Shown in pieces: positions 1 to 8,770 of a DNA stretch of 64,000 nucleotides. Position numbers and translations under genes: made by a program. Under the pieces are notes generated by a model. The model ran no database searches. It saw only the letters and a program-made list of their open reading frames with translations, and had not been told where the DNA came from. The stretch lies in assembly GCF_000512205.2 (NCBI RefSeq), contig NZ_CP006644.1, forward strand, positions 5,098,501-5,162,500, in the 5' to 3' direction. Source of the DNA: Sphingomonas sanxanigenens DSM 19645 = NX02 (GTDB lineage: Bacteria; Pseudomonadota; Alphaproteobacteria; Sphingomonadales; Sphingomonadaceae). Every line of letters starts with the position of its first letter. The first letter of the stretch is position 1.

Positions 1-33
1 GACCGCAACGCGGCGCTCGCGCTCATCCATTGA
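1..33 (+). CDS. C-terminal end of a truncated plus-strand ORF
   Basis: The first eleven codons of the window read DRNAALALIH followed by TGA. They could be the end of a gene that starts outside the window. A good hairpin follows directly and ahpF converges from the other side, which fits a gene end. Nothing can be said about function from ten residues. Confidence 0.35.
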   Translation, partial: DRNAALALIH

Positions 34-39
34 TAGAGA

Positions 40-68
40 GGATCCGGCGGACCTTGCCCGCCGGATCC
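40..68. terminator. Hairpin between convergent genes
   Basis: Perfect 11-bp arms (GGATCCGGCGG at 40-50, CCGCCGGATCC at 58-68) enclose a 7-nt loop. The hairpin lies between the stop of the partial upstream ORF and the stop of ahpF. There is no strong T tract, so termination is inferred from the stem and its position. Confidence 0.55.
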
Positions 69-85
69 CGTAACCCCTGGGGCCG

Positions 86-1666
86 TCAGGCCGCGGCGGC
101 TTCCTCGGCCGGCGCGAGCCGGATCATATAGTCGAACGCCGAGAGCGCCGCCTTCGAGCCTTCGCCCATCGCGATCACGATCTGCTTGTAGGGCACCGTG
201 GTCACGTCACCCGCCGCGAACACGCCGGGCTTGGAGGTTTCGCCGCGATGATCGATCTCGATCTCGCCGCGCGGCGAAAGCGCGATCGCGTCCCTCAGCC
301 ACTCCGTGTTCGGCACCAGGCCGATCTGGACGAAGATGCCCTCCAGCTCGATCTGGTGGAGGCTGTCATGGTTGCGGTCCTTGTAGGTCAGGCCCACCAC
401 CTTCTCGCCATCCCCCAGCACCTCGGTGGTCAGCGCCGAGGTGATGATCTTGACGTTGGCCAGGCTGGCCAGCTTGCGCTGGAGCACCGCATCCGCCCGC
501 AGGTCGCTGTCGAACTCGATCAGCGTCACGTGCGCGACGATGCCGGCGAGGTCGATCGCCGCCTCGACACCGGAATTGCCGCCGCCGATCACCGCCACGC
601 GCTTGCCCTTGAACAGCGGGCCGTCGCAGTGCGGGCAATAGGCCACGCCCTTGTTGCGATACTGGTCCTCGCCCGGCACCCCCATCTGCCGCCAGCGGGC
701 ACCGGTCGACAGGATGATGGTGCGGGCCTTCAGCGACGCGCCGTTCTCAAGCCGCACCTCGTGCAGGCCGCCGGGCACGCGCGCCGTGATCAGCTTTTCG
801 GCGCGCTGCAGGTTCATGATGTCGACATCATAATCCTTCACATGCTGTTCGAGCTGCGCGGCCAGCTTGGGCCCTTCAGTGTGCTGCACCGAGATGAAAT
901 TCTCGATGCCCATCGTGTCGAGCACCTGCCCGCCGAACCGCTCGGCGGCGATGCCGGTGCGGATGCCCTTGCGCGCGGCATAGATCGCCGCCGCGGCACC
1001 GGCGGGACCGCCGCCGATCACGAGCACGTCGAACGGGTCCTTCGCCTTGATCTTCTCGGCAGCACGCGCGGAAGCACCGCTGTCGATCTTGGCGACGATC
1101 TGCTCGAGCTCCATCCGCCCCTGGGCGAAGGGCTCGCCATTGAGGAAGACGGTGGGAACCGCCATCACCTTGCGCTCGGTCACTTCATCCTGGAACAGGG
1201 CGCCATCGATCGCGACATGGCTGATCCGCGGGTTGAGCACCGCCATCAGGTTCAACGCCTGCACGACATCCGGGCAGTTCTGGCAGGAGAGCGAGAAATA
1301 GGTTTCGAAGGCATAATCGCCGTCGAGGTCCTTCACCTGCTGGATCAGTTCCTGCGCGGCCTTCGACGGATGACCGCCGACCTGCAGCAGGGCGAGCACG
1401 AGCGAGGTGAATTCGTGGCCCATCGGCAGACCGGCGAAACGCACGCCGATATCGGTGCCGACGCGCCGGATCATGAAACTGGGGGTGCGCTTGTCGCCAT
1501 CCGTGCGGACGACCGCGACCTTTTCGGACAGGCCGGCGATGTCCTCCAGCAGGGCGAGCATTTCGCGAGACTTGTCGCTATCGTCCAGCGACGCCACCAG
1601 CTCGATCGGCTGGGTGATGTTGCCGAGATAGGCCTTCAACTGCTGCTTGAGATTCGCGTCGAGCAT
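86..1666 (-). CDS. ahpF: Alkyl hydroperoxide reductase subunit F (AhpF)
   Basis: This flavoprotein passes electrons from NADH to the peroxiredoxin AhpC, which reduces peroxides in the cytoplasm. The product has about 526 residues, close to the usual 520. The N-terminal tandem thioredoxin-like part carries CQNC (Cys128 and Cys131). The C-terminal part resembles thioredoxin reductase, with an FAD-binding GGGPAG motif near 218, the redox motif CPHC, a second GGGNSG nucleotide site, and the closing FAD motif ending in FAAGDV. The ORF is open further upstream, but [10 protein letters not shown] matches the normal AhpF N-terminus and fixes the start. It lies 100 bp downstream of ahpC on the same strand, with a hairpin in between. 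Confidence 0.97.
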   Translation of the reverse strand: MLDANLKQQLKAYLGNITQPIELVASLDDSDKSREMLALLEDIAGLSEKVAVVRTDGDKRTPSFMIRRVGTDIGVRFAGLPMGHEFTSLVLALLQVGGHPSKAAQELIQQVKDLDGDYAFETYFSLSCQNCPDVVQALNLMAVLNPRISHVAIDGALFQDEVTERKVMAVPTVFLNGEPFAQGRMELEQIVAKIDSGASARAAEKIKAKDPFDVLVIGGGPAGAAAAIYAARKGIRTGIAAERFGGQVLDTMGIENFISVQHTEGPKLAAQLEQHVKDYDVDIMNLQRAEKLITARVPGGLHEVRLENGASLKARTIILSTGARWRQMGVPGEDQYRNKGVAYCPHCDGPLFKGKRVAVIGGGNSGVEAAIDLAGIVAHVTLIEFDSDLRADAVLQRKLASLANVKIITSALTTEVLGDGEKVVGLTYKDRNHDSLHQIELEGIFVQIGLVPNTEWLRDAIALSPRGEIEIDHRGETSKPGVFAAGDVTTVPYKQIVIAMGEGSKAALSAFDYMIRLAPAEEAAAA

Positions 1667-1706
1667 GTCCTGTTCCGTTTCTTGAGTGGTGCCCCTCAGT
1701 TTACGC

Positions 1707-1734
1707 CCGGGGCCGGACGGTGATCCGGCCCCGG
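1707..1734 (-). terminator. Intercistronic hairpin between ahpC and ahpF
   Basis: Perfect 11-bp arms (CCGGGGCCGGA at 1707-1717, TCCGGCCCCGG at 1724-1734) enclose a 6-nt loop in the ahpC-ahpF gap. On the minus-strand transcript it lies just after ahpC, so it could act as a partial terminator or stabilise the ahpC message. Either would give more AhpC than AhpF. Confidence 0.6.
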
Positions 1735-1769
1735 TGCGCGGTGCGACCCGATGAGGGCTATTGGTTGGG

Positions 1770-2333
1770 TTAGATCTTGCCGACGAGGTCGAGCGACGGC
1801 GCGAGCGTCTCGGCGCCTTCCTGCCACTTGGCGGGGCAGACCTCACCCGGGTGCGAAGCGACATACTGCGCGGCCTTCACCTTGCGCAGCAGTTCGGTCG
1901 CGTCGCGGCCGATGCCGCCGGCGGTGATCTCGACGATCTGGATGTTGCCTTCCGGATCGACGACGAAGGTGCCGCGGTCGGCCAGGCCGGCTTCCTCGAT
2001 CATCACGTCGAAGTTGCGCGTGATCGTGCCGGTCGGATCGCCGAGCATCGTGTACTTGATCTTGCCGATCGCCGGCGAGGTGTCGTGCCACGCCTTGTGC
2101 GAGAAATGCGTGTCGGTCGAGACGCTGTAGATTTCGACGCCAAGCGCCTGGAACGCGTCATAATTGTCGGCGAGGTCTTCCAGCTCGGTCGGGCACACGA
2201 AAGTGAAGTCCGCCGGGTAGAAGAAGAACACCGACCAGCCGCCCTTCACGTCGCCGTCGGTGACGGTCGAGAACTTGCCGTCCTTGAAGGCTTCGGTCTT
2301 GAAGGGTTTGATCTGGCTTCCGATGAGGGACAT
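1770..2333 (-). CDS. ahpC: Alkyl hydroperoxide reductase subunit C, 2-Cys peroxiredoxin
   Basis: This typical 2-Cys peroxiredoxin reduces H2O2 and organic hydroperoxides and is recycled by AhpF. The product has 187 residues and is collinear with enterobacterial AhpC over its whole length. The peroxidatic cysteine is Cys47 in FTFVCPTE. The resolving cysteine lies in EVCPAKW near 166, and the protein ends in the usual [19 protein letters not shown] was taken as the start; another ATG lies two codons upstream. It is the first gene of the ahpC-ahpF unit. A perfect palindrome about 60 bp upstream may be its regulatory site. Confidence 0.97.
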   Translation of the reverse strand: MSLIGSQIKPFKTEAFKDGKFSTVTDGDVKGGWSVFFFYPADFTFVCPTELEDLADNYDAFQALGVEIYSVSTDTHFSHKAWHDTSPAIGKIKYTMLGDPTGTITRNFDVMIEEAGLADRGTFVVDPEGNIQIVEITAGGIGRDATELLRKVKAAQYVASHPGEVCPAKWQEGAETLAPSLDLVGKI

Positions 2334-2392
2334 GAGCATCTCCGCTTGGGTGTTGATGACCGTCCCTATATGGGCGCGCCGCGGCTAAAGAA

Positions 2393-2409
2393 AACCGATA
2401 AGTTCGGTT
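2393..2409. promoter_or_regulatory. Palindrome upstream of ahpC
   Basis: AACCGA-N5-TCGGTT is a perfect palindrome 60-76 bp upstream of the ahpC start. Position and symmetry suit an operator or activator site. It does not clearly fit the four-part ATAG-type OxyR consensus, so the binding factor is unknown. Confidence 0.35.
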
Positions 2410-2723
2410 CTAGACATCGATTTTTCCGATCAATCGCGCGCCGCGTTCAACCGCCGCCAGCGCGGGTTGACCGGCGCGTTTCCGAACCGTGCCCCGCACC
2501 GCGTCGAAGGGCGACCGGCCGACCGAACGCGCCGTTCCGCCGCATCGGGAAGGCATCGGGTGGGCCGGGGAGAACGGGCAGGCCGAAATCGAGGCCGGCA
2601 CGCAGACGGTAGGCAGGAGCACGCTGAATCCACCCAGCCTTGGCGTGCCCTCTCGCGAGTTTTGACCAGGTCCGGCACCTTCCCGAGCGTCGGAACCAGG
2701 CAGCGTAGGTCTCGACCGTCCCC
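2410..2723. other. No recognisable gene
   Basis: Several overlapping ORFs exist here only because the sequence is GC-rich. None has a recognisable domain or a good ribosome-binding site. The start of the stretch is probably the distal ahpC promoter region. Confidence 0.5.
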
Positions 2724-3080
2724 CTACAAAGCCGAATCCCCTCCGCTTTGGCGACTATCGTCAAAATGGAGTCGTGAGCGCCCCGTGCGGCGGACGGGCG
2801 GCGCCTCCCCTGCGTTGCGCAGGATCTGCAGCACGCGCTGGTGGGTGATCGCATGCGCCGCCGCGATGCGGCGCAGGCTCATCCCTCCGCGCCGCGCGGC
2901 GACGACCCGCTCGTCGCGCGTGACATGCTCGTCGGTGCGTCCGCGATGCGGCTGGCACAGCGCGCAGCAGCCGCGACGCCCGGCGATGCAGGCAACGGGA
3001 CGCAGACAATAGGCGCGGCGTGCGGGCGAAGCGGCGCCCGCCGCGACCGGCAGGTCGCTGCTTGCTCGGCTCACGATCAT
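2724..3080 (-). CDS. Small Cys-rich helix-turn-helix protein, unknown function
   Basis: The product has 118 residues. Residues about 25-47 carry a cluster of five cysteines and a histidine (C-x5-C-x5-CC-x2-C, then PH), which may bind zinc. A helix-turn-helix follows: GGMSLRRIAAAHAI, a turn, then THQRVLQILRNAG, resembling sigma-region-4-type recognition helices. This suggests a small DNA-binding regulator. The frame stays open further upstream, but ATG at 3080 has AAGGA and AGGG upstream. The gene is divergent from nasT with 129 bp between starts. The family was not recognised, and gene status rests on the HTH pattern alone. Confidence 0.5.
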   Translation of the reverse strand: MIVSRASSDLPVAAGAASPARRAYCLRPVACIAGRRGCCALCQPHRGRTDEHVTRDERVVAARRGGMSLRRIAAAHAITHQRVLQILRNAGEAPPVRRTGRSRLHFDDSRQSGGDSAL

Positions 3081-3198
3081 ATCCCTGATGTTCCTTATTT
3101 GTTCTTCTTGCCCGACGATGGCGCGCAACGCAAGCCTGCCGTGGCGCGCGACGGTTGACTTGGGCGCCCGCGCTGGGCACGGCTTGGCATCTGGGGCA

Positions 3199-3212
3199 GG
3201 GAGGCAGCGCTG
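3199..3212 (+). promoter_or_regulatory. Ribosome-binding site pointing to a CTG start for nasT
   Basis: GGGAGG at 3199-3204 lies five bases before CTG at 3210-3212. The first ATG or GTG in frame is 42 bases further on and would remove the first beta strand of the receiver-like domain. The site therefore argues for CTG as the start. Confidence 0.6.
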
Positions 3213-3791
3213 AAGATCGCGATCGTCGACGAAAGCCCGGCGCGGGCCGCGGTGATCGAGGAAGGGCTGCGCGAGGCCGGGCTTGCCGACATCACCATAT
3301 TGATCGAGCGAATCGGTCTGGTCGCGCGACTCGCCGCGCTCGCGCCCGACGTGGTCCTGATCAACCTGGAAAATCCGGGACGCGACGTGCTGGAGGAAAG
3401 CTTCGCGCTGTCGCGCGCGCTCGCCCGCCCGATCGCGATGTTCGTCGACCAGTCCGACGAGCGCTCGATCGCGGAGGCGGTGGATGCCGGCATTTCCGCC
3501 TATGTCGTCGACGGGATGCGCAAGGAGCGGATCAAGCCGGTGCTCGAACTGGCGGTGCGCCGCTTCAACGCCTTCGCGCATCTGCAGGCCGAGCTGGCGG
3601 AGGCACGCTCCGCGCTCGCCGACCGGCGCGCGATCGACAAGGCCAAGGCGCTGCTGATGAAGCGGCGCGGCATCGACGAACCCGCCGCCTATGCGCTGCT
3701 GCGCAAGCAGGCGATGGATAGCGGCAAGCGCATCGCCGACATCGCCGAGGCGCTGGTGACGGCGGATGCGCTGCTGGGAGGACAGGGATGA
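3210..3791 (+). CDS. nasT: NasT-type ANTAR response regulator (nitrate/nitrite antiterminator)
   Basis: NasT proteins bind leader RNA through a C-terminal ANTAR domain and let transcription continue into nitrate-assimilation genes; NasS holds them inactive without nitrate. The product has 193 residues from CTG. Residues 1-120 form a receiver-like domain starting KIAIVDESPARA, and 125-190 form the ANTAR helices (RRAIDKAKALLMKRRGIDEPAAY, split here only for description, then LLRKQAMDSGKRIADIAEA). A GTG at 3252 would begin at VIEEGL and lose the conserved KIAIVDES strand, so CTG at 3210 with its strong ribosome-binding site is preferred. The stop overlaps the ATG of the next gene, giving one operon. 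Confidence 0.9.
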   Translation: MKIAIVDESPARAAVIEEGLREAGLADITILIERIGLVARLAALAPDVVLINLENPGRDVLEESFALSRALARPIAMFVDQSDERSIAEAVDAGISAYVVDGMRKERIKPVLELAVRRFNAFAHLQAELAEARSALADRRAIDKAKALLMKRRGIDEPAAYALLRKQAMDSGKRIADIAEALVTADALLGGQG

Positions 3792-4993
3792 GCGGCTTTC
3801 GGATCGGCTTCCTGCCGCTGGTCGATGCGGCGCTGCCGATCGTCGCGCACGAGATGGGGCTTGCCGCCGCCGAGGGGGTGGCGATCGAGCTGGTCCGCGA
3901 TCCGAGCTGGGCGACGGTGCGCGACCGGCTGATCTACGGCCAGACCGACGCGGCGCACCTGCTCGCCCCGCTCGCCATCGCCACGGCGCTGGGGCTGGAC
4001 CGGCCGGCGGTGCCGCTGGGCGCGCCGTTCATGCTGGGGCTCAACGGCAATGCGGTGACCCTGTCGACGCGGATCGCCGCGCTGGTCGGCATCGATGCGG
4101 CGGGCGATGCCCGCGCCGCGGGCCACGCGCTGGCCGAGGTCGCGCGCACGGAAGCGGCGCGCGGGCGCCGGCTGCGGCTGGCGGTGGTCCATCGTTATTC
4201 CAGCCACAACTACATGCTGCGCTACTGGCTGGCCGCGTGCGGCTGCGACCCCGACCGCGACGTCGAGATCGTGGTGGTGCCGCCGCCCTTCGTCGCCGAG
4301 GCGCTCGAATCGGGCGAGATCGACGGCTCCTGCGTCGGCGAGCCGTGGAACAGCGTCGCGGTCGAGCGCGGCCTGGGGGTGATGGTCGCCGCGACCGCGC
4401 GGATCTGGAGCCGCGGCGTCGAGAAGCTGCTCGCCTTCCGCAAGACGACGCTCGACGCGCGCGGCGACGAGGTGGCGGCGCTGATCCGTGCGCTCCATAC
4501 CGCCGGCCGGCTGTGCGGAGACCCGGCGCGCCGCGGCGAGATCGCGGCCCTGCTCGCCCGCCCCGCCTATATCGACCAGCCCGCCGACCTCATCGAACGC
4601 GCGCTGGCCGATCGCCTCGTGCTGCGCGCCGGCGCCGAGCCGGTGGCGATCCGCGACTTCCTGGTGCTCCACCGCGAGGCGGCGAACTTCCCGTGGCGCA
4701 GCCAGGCGATGTGGCTGTGGTCGCAGATGCGGCGCTGGGGCCATGCCAGCGCGCTGCCCGACGGGTTCGAGGCAGCGGCGGGCGTGTTCCGGCCGGACAT
4801 CTACCGCCGCGCGCTCGCCGGCACCGGCGCGGTTCTGCCCGGCGCGAGCGCGAAGGTGGAGGGCGCGATCGCCGAGCCGATCGGCGCGGGATCGACGCAT
4901 GGCCGGCTGATCCTGGGGCCGGACCGCTTCTTCGACGGGCGGCTGTTCGACCCGGACCAAGCTGAGCAATATATTGCACAGGACGCGGGGTAG
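3788..4993 (+). CDS. nasS: NasS-type nitrate sensor, NrtA/CmpA-like binding protein without signal peptide
   Basis: The product has 401 residues and resembles nitrate-binding proteins of ABC transporters (NrtA family), with the early motif GFLPLVDAALPIVA, then SWATVRDRL and AAHLLAPLAIA. There is no signal peptide or lipobox, so it should stay in the cytoplasm. That is the mark of NasS, which senses nitrate or nitrite and sequesters NasT. The ATGA overlap with nasT supports the pairing. No nitrate reductase, nitrite reductase or transporter gene follows; the next genes are convergent peptidases. Confidence 0.88.
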   Translation: MSGFRIGFLPLVDAALPIVAHEMGLAAAEGVAIELVRDPSWATVRDRLIYGQTDAAHLLAPLAIATALGLDRPAVPLGAPFMLGLNGNAVTLSTRIAALVGIDAAGDARAAGHALAEVARTEAARGRRLRLAVVHRYSSHNYMLRYWLAACGCDPDRDVEIVVVPPPFVAEALESGEIDGSCVGEPWNSVAVERGLGVMVAATARIWSRGVEKLLAFRKTTLDARGDEVAALIRALHTAGRLCGDPARRGEIAALLARPAYIDQPADLIERALADRLVLRAGAEPVAIRDFLVLHREAANFPWRSQAMWLWSQMRRWGHASALPDGFEAAAGVFRPDIYRRALAGTGAVLPGASAKVEGAIAEPIGAGSTHGRLILGPDRFFDGRLFDPDQAEQYIAQDAG

Positions 4994-4997
4994 CGCG

Positions 4998-6407
4998 TCA
5001 GGGCACCGTCACCGTCGCGGTCGGCACATCGGCCAGTTCGGGCAGCGCCTCGAGCTGGGGCGCGACCGTCTTGAGATCGCCGACGACGACCAGGGTGAGC
5101 GTGCGGAGCGGGTAGGACGCGGCGGCCGCGGCCTGCATCTGCGCCGGCGACACCGCCAGCACGGCGGGCACATAGTGATCGGTCCAGTCGGCGGGCAGGC
5201 CGAGCAGGTCGCGCGTCGCCAGCGTGTTGACCACCGCGGGCGAGGTCGCGTTCTGGATCGCGAACAGCCCGGCCATATAGGTACGGATGCCCCTCGCCTC
5301 CTCGGCCGGCACGGCTTCGGTCTGCATGCGGCGGATCTCCTTGAACACCTCGCGCAGCGAATCGCCGGTATGTTCGGTGGTCACGTCGGCCTCGAAGGTC
5401 CACAGCGCGTCACCGGGCTGGAAGGCGATCGCGGAATAGGGCGAATAGGTATAGCCCTTGTCCTCGCGGATGTTGGTGGTGATGCGCGAGCTGAACGCGC
5501 CGCCGAGCAGCGCGTTGGTGACGCGCTGCGGAATGTCGGCAGCGCTGCCGGCGAGCGCCGCGTCGAAGGTCAGCCGCAGGGTGGTCTGCGGCGCGCCGGG
5601 ACGATCGACCAGCAGCACCTGCGGGCCTGCCTGGTGCGGGCTGTCGATCTTCAGCGGCTCCGGCCCCGGCGTCCAGCCGCCGAACGCCTTCGCCACCGCC
5701 GCCTTCACCGCGGCCGCGTCGAACCGCCCCGCGATATAGAGATGCGATCGCCGCGCGCCGAACTGCCCTGCGCGGAACGCCTTGACCTGATCGATCGTGT
5801 AGGCGGCGAGCTGGGCCTGGCGCGGGACGATCCGGCCATAGGGATGATCGGGGCCGTAGATGCGCCGCGCCAGCGCGACGTCGGCCAGCGTCCCCGGCTG
5901 CGACAGCGTGACCGCGAGCTGGCGGCCGAGATTGGCCTTGACCCGCGCGAGCTCGGCCGCCGGCAGGTCGGGCCGGATCGCGACGTCGCTGACCAGCGCG
6001 ATCGCTTCGGGCGCATATTCGGAAAGGATGTTGGTGGTGACCTGCGTGCCCTGCGGGTTGACGCCGACATTGAGCTGGCCGCCCATGCCGGCCGCCGCCG
6101 CCGCGACCTCCGCCGCCGTCCGTCCGCCCGCGCCTTCCTTCATCATCGCGCCGGTGAGGTCCGCCAGCCAGGTATCCGCCCCCTCGGTGGCGTTGCCGGC
6201 GCGGACGCGCAGCGACACCACCGCCTTGGGCGCGATGCCATAGGGAATCAGCGTGACCTTGAGCCCGTTGGGCAACGTATAGGTTTCGGTCGCCGGCAAG
6301 GTGAAGGGCTTGGGATCGGCGATCGGCGGCGCGGGCGGGAACGCGTCCTGCGCGGCGGCCGGGGCGGCGGCGAGCAACGCCGCTATGGCGAGGCGTGCGT
6401 AGCGCAT
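4998..6407 (-). CDS. M16-family peptidase-like protein, probable non-catalytic partner
   Basis: The product has 469 residues. A signal peptide (RYARLAIAALLAAAPAAAQ) points to the periplasm. The M16 fold begins at ETYTLPNGLKVTLIPYG, with a second-domain PEPL motif near 240. The zinc-binding HxxEH of active M16 peptidases is absent; the matching place reads AMMKEGAGG. In bacterial M16 pairs one subunit keeps the metal site and the other supplies the R/Y substrate-binding part, so this is probably the latter. ATG at 6407 overlaps the stop of the upstream M16 gene. A GTG one codon earlier is an alternative start. Confidence 0.92.
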   Translation of the reverse strand: MRYARLAIAALLAAAPAAAQDAFPPAPPIADPKPFTLPATETYTLPNGLKVTLIPYGIAPKAVVSLRVRAGNATEGADTWLADLTGAMMKEGAGGRTAAEVAAAAAGMGGQLNVGVNPQGTQVTTNILSEYAPEAIALVSDVAIRPDLPAAELARVKANLGRQLAVTLSQPGTLADVALARRIYGPDHPYGRIVPRQAQLAAYTIDQVKAFRAGQFGARRSHLYIAGRFDAAAVKAAVAKAFGGWTPGPEPLKIDSPHQAGPQVLLVDRPGAPQTTLRLTFDAALAGSAADIPQRVTNALLGGAFSSRITTNIREDKGYTYSPYSAIAFQPGDALWTFEADVTTEHTGDSLREVFKEIRRMQTEAVPAEEARGIRTYMAGLFAIQNATSPAVVNTLATRDLLGLPADWTDHYVPAVLAVSPAQMQAAAAASYPLRTLTLVVVGDLKTVAPQLEALPELADVPTATVTVP

Positions 6408-7831
6408 CACTGGCCTCCCTTGGGGGCATCGGCCTTGGCGGCAGCATCGGCCTTGGCGGCGCCGGGTTCGACGACATAGATCGAGCGATTGGTCTTGCGC
6501 AGATAGTCCTGCGCGGTCTTCCGGATCAGCTCGGGCGTGACCTTGGCGAAGCCTTCCTCGATCCGGTTGATCGCGGCGGGATCATCGTCGAACAGCGCAT
6601 AGACCGCGAGCAGATCGACGAGGCCGACGCGATAGGCGCCGTCGATCGTGCCGTAGAGGTCCGAGCGCATCTTGATGCGCGCGCGCTGCAGTTCCGCCGC
6701 GCTGACCGGCTTGCTGCGCAGATCCTCGACGACTTCGTCCACCGCCCTGGTGATCTGTTCGGTCGTGTGGGTCGGATCGTGGGTGAAGCTGAAGCTCCAC
6801 AGCATCGGCCCGCGATAGTTGAACATGTTGCCGAGATCGGCATTGATGCCGCCGCTCACCTCGCCGGCGATGCCGGTTTCCTGGACGAGCTTGCGATAGA
6901 GGCGGCTGTCGTCGCCCTGGACCATGATCTGGTCGATCAGCCCCATCGCATACCATTCGGGGGTGCCGCGGGCGGGCGCGTGATAGCCCGCGGCGTAGCC
7001 GGGCTTGGGCGCGAGCGCATCGACGCGGCTTTTGAACTTCTCCGCGGTCTGGCGCGGTTCGGAAATGTCGGGGAGCGCGACCGGCGCAGCGGCCGGGATC
7101 GGCGAGAAATATCTCTCCACCGTCGCGCGCGCGGCGGCATAATCGATGTCCCCCGCGATCACGAGGACGGCGTTGTTGGGCCGGTAGAATTGCCTGGAGA
7201 AGCTCTGCGCGTCCGGCACGGTCGCGGCTTCCACCTCGGCCAGTTCGCCGTAGAAATTGTGGCTGTTGTACCAGTTGCTGTTGGCCAGCATCGGCAGGTC
7301 GATCCACGGCCAGGTGCTGTAGGGCTGGTTGAGGACATTGACCTTGATCTCGTTGCCGACCACGCCCTGCTGGTTCTTGAGCACGGCCTCGTCGATCACC
7401 GGGCTCGCCATGCGATCGGCCTCAAGCCACAGCATGCGATCGAGCGCGCCCGAGGGCACGATCTCGTAATAATTGGTGAAGTCGAAGCGGGTCGAGCCAT
7501 TGTTGATGCCGCCGGCATTGGTGATGGTGGTATCGAACACGCCCTTCGGCGCATGTTTCGAGCCCTGGAACATCAGATGCTCGAACAGATGCGCGAAGCC
7601 GGTGCGGTCGCGGGGCTCCACGCGGAAGCCGATTCCGTAATAGACCGCGACGGTGACGGTCGGCGCGATCGTGTCGCGGGTCATCACCACTTTGAGGCCG
7701 TTGGGCAGCGTGAAATAGCGCGTATCGACGTGGAGCGTGCCGGCAGCGGCGGCCGCCTGGGCCTGCGCCGCGGCGGGGAGTGCGGGCAGCGCCAGGGCCA
7801 GCGCCAGTGCGAGGCTCGAAGGCTTCATCAT
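6407..7831 (-). CDS. M16-family zinc metallopeptidase, catalytic subunit
   Basis: The product has 474 residues. A signal peptide (KPSSLALALALALPALPAAAQA) points to the periplasm. The inverted zinc motif HLFEH lies in TGFAHLFEHLMFQGS, and a downstream glutamate in the GNEIKVNV region supplies the third ligand. The C-terminal M16 domain follows. Together with the overlapping downstream gene it probably forms a heterodimer that degrades peptides or misfolded envelope fragments. The start at 7831 follows a G-rich stretch; the longer ORF upstream lacks a signal peptide. Confidence 0.94.
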   Translation of the reverse strand: MMKPSSLALALALALPALPAAAQAQAAAAAGTLHVDTRYFTLPNGLKVVMTRDTIAPTVTVAVYYGIGFRVEPRDRTGFAHLFEHLMFQGSKHAPKGVFDTTITNAGGINNGSTRFDFTNYYEIVPSGALDRMLWLEADRMASPVIDEAVLKNQQGVVGNEIKVNVLNQPYSTWPWIDLPMLANSNWYNSHNFYGELAEVEAATVPDAQSFSRQFYRPNNAVLVIAGDIDYAAARATVERYFSPIPAAAPVALPDISEPRQTAEKFKSRVDALAPKPGYAAGYHAPARGTPEWYAMGLIDQIMVQGDDSRLYRKLVQETGIAGEVSGGINADLGNMFNYRGPMLWSFSFTHDPTHTTEQITRAVDEVVEDLRSKPVSAAELQRARIKMRSDLYGTIDGAYRVGLVDLLAVYALFDDDPAAINRIEEGFAKVTPELIRKTAQDYLRKTNRSIYVVEPGAAKADAAAKADAPKGGQ

Positions 7832-7996
7832 ATTCGACCCCCCAAGGGCGTTGAGCGGCGAAGGTAGCACGGCGGAGGGTGGCGTTTGCAAGACGGAAGC
7901 GACGAACGTCTTTCCGGGCGACGCCGCCGCCGCCTGCGCGCCGGACAGGGCGGCCGAAAGTGACGAAGGTGACAGTGGATTCGCCCCACCCTGCCG

Positions 7997-8668
7997 CTAG
8001 AATCGGTTGCGCCGCCGCACGCCGGCGATCTTGTTTATGGCATCGATCAGCACCGTCGTCGGCGTCCGGCGATCATAGCCGCCCTTATAGTTGTTCTCGA
8101 TGAAATTGGCGGGGCCGGCGCCGCCCTGCGCGACGAGATCGACGAAGGTGTCGAACGATTCCGCGACGATCTCCCCGGCATCGCGCTCCTTCATGCCATC
8201 CCGTTCGAGGCGATCGAGGCGGGCGAGCACCGCCATCGCGAGCCGATCGTCATGGCGGTGGCGCTGGATGATCTCGTCGCCGCGGCGGATCGTCTCGACG
8301 CTGCCATAGACCGCGCGGCGATAGACATCGTCGGCAAGCCGGTTGCGCGCGCAGCGGCACGCCACGCCCCAGGCGAAGCGGAAGGCCCGCCCGCGTTCGC
8401 TGTTGCGCAGCCGATAGGCGCTCTGGCGGCTGATCCCGGCCGCGGCGGCGGCATCCTCGACCACGCCGGTTTCGGCCAAGGTGTGGAGGAAGATGCGGAT
8501 CTTCTCGGGCGTCCAGCCATCCTCGCGGCCTTCATGGTGAAAACGGGCCCGCACCTCTGCCGCCTCGACCGCGGCGGCAGCGGCGGTTTCGAACTGGGTG
8601 ATGGCGGCGGCCGGGGGCTCGGCAACGGGGTCGGTGGCGAAGGGCTTGGTTGCGGTCGCGTCATCCAT
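7997..8668 (-). CDS. Hypothetical HTH protein
   Basis: The product has 223 residues. The first 60 are Ala/Pro-rich and probably disordered. Then come GWTPEKIRIFLHTLAETG and a helix-turn-helix, VVEDAAAAAGISRQSAYRLRN, which resembles the DNA-binding part of terminase-small-subunit-like and transposon-type HTH proteins. The rest is helical with many Arg and Asp residues, ending KIAGVRRRNRF. The precise function is unknown; a DNA-binding role is inferred. ATG at 8668 follows AGGAG at a rather long spacing. It borders the accessory segment to its right. Confidence 0.7.
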   Translation of the reverse strand: MDDATATKPFATDPVAEPPAAAITQFETAAAAAVEAAEVRARFHHEGREDGWTPEKIRIFLHTLAETGVVEDAAAAAGISRQSAYRLRNSERGRAFRFAWGVACRCARNRLADDVYRRAVYGSVETIRRGDEIIQRHRHDDRLAMAVLARLDRLERDGMKERDAGEIVAESFDTFVDLVAQGGAGPANFIENNYKGGYDRRTPTTVLIDAINKIAGVRRRNRF

Positions 8669-8770
8669 GGGTCGCGTTCTCCTTGGCGACATGCCCGGGG
8701 GCGCATGTCGCATGGAGTTGGCCCATATCGCCGTACGGCTCGGGCTGAATCGCGGCGGCCGCATCAGATC

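Noticed and set aside
248-1723. Long plus-strand ORF opposite ahpF
   Set aside because: It is a mirror frame of the GC-rich ahpF gene with Arg/His/Leu-rich composition and no domain.
3174-3189. Sigma-54-like GG-N10-GC motif before nasT
   Set aside because: The invariant bases fit, but transcription would start about at the ribosome-binding site, leaving almost no leader. The rest of the consensus is poor.
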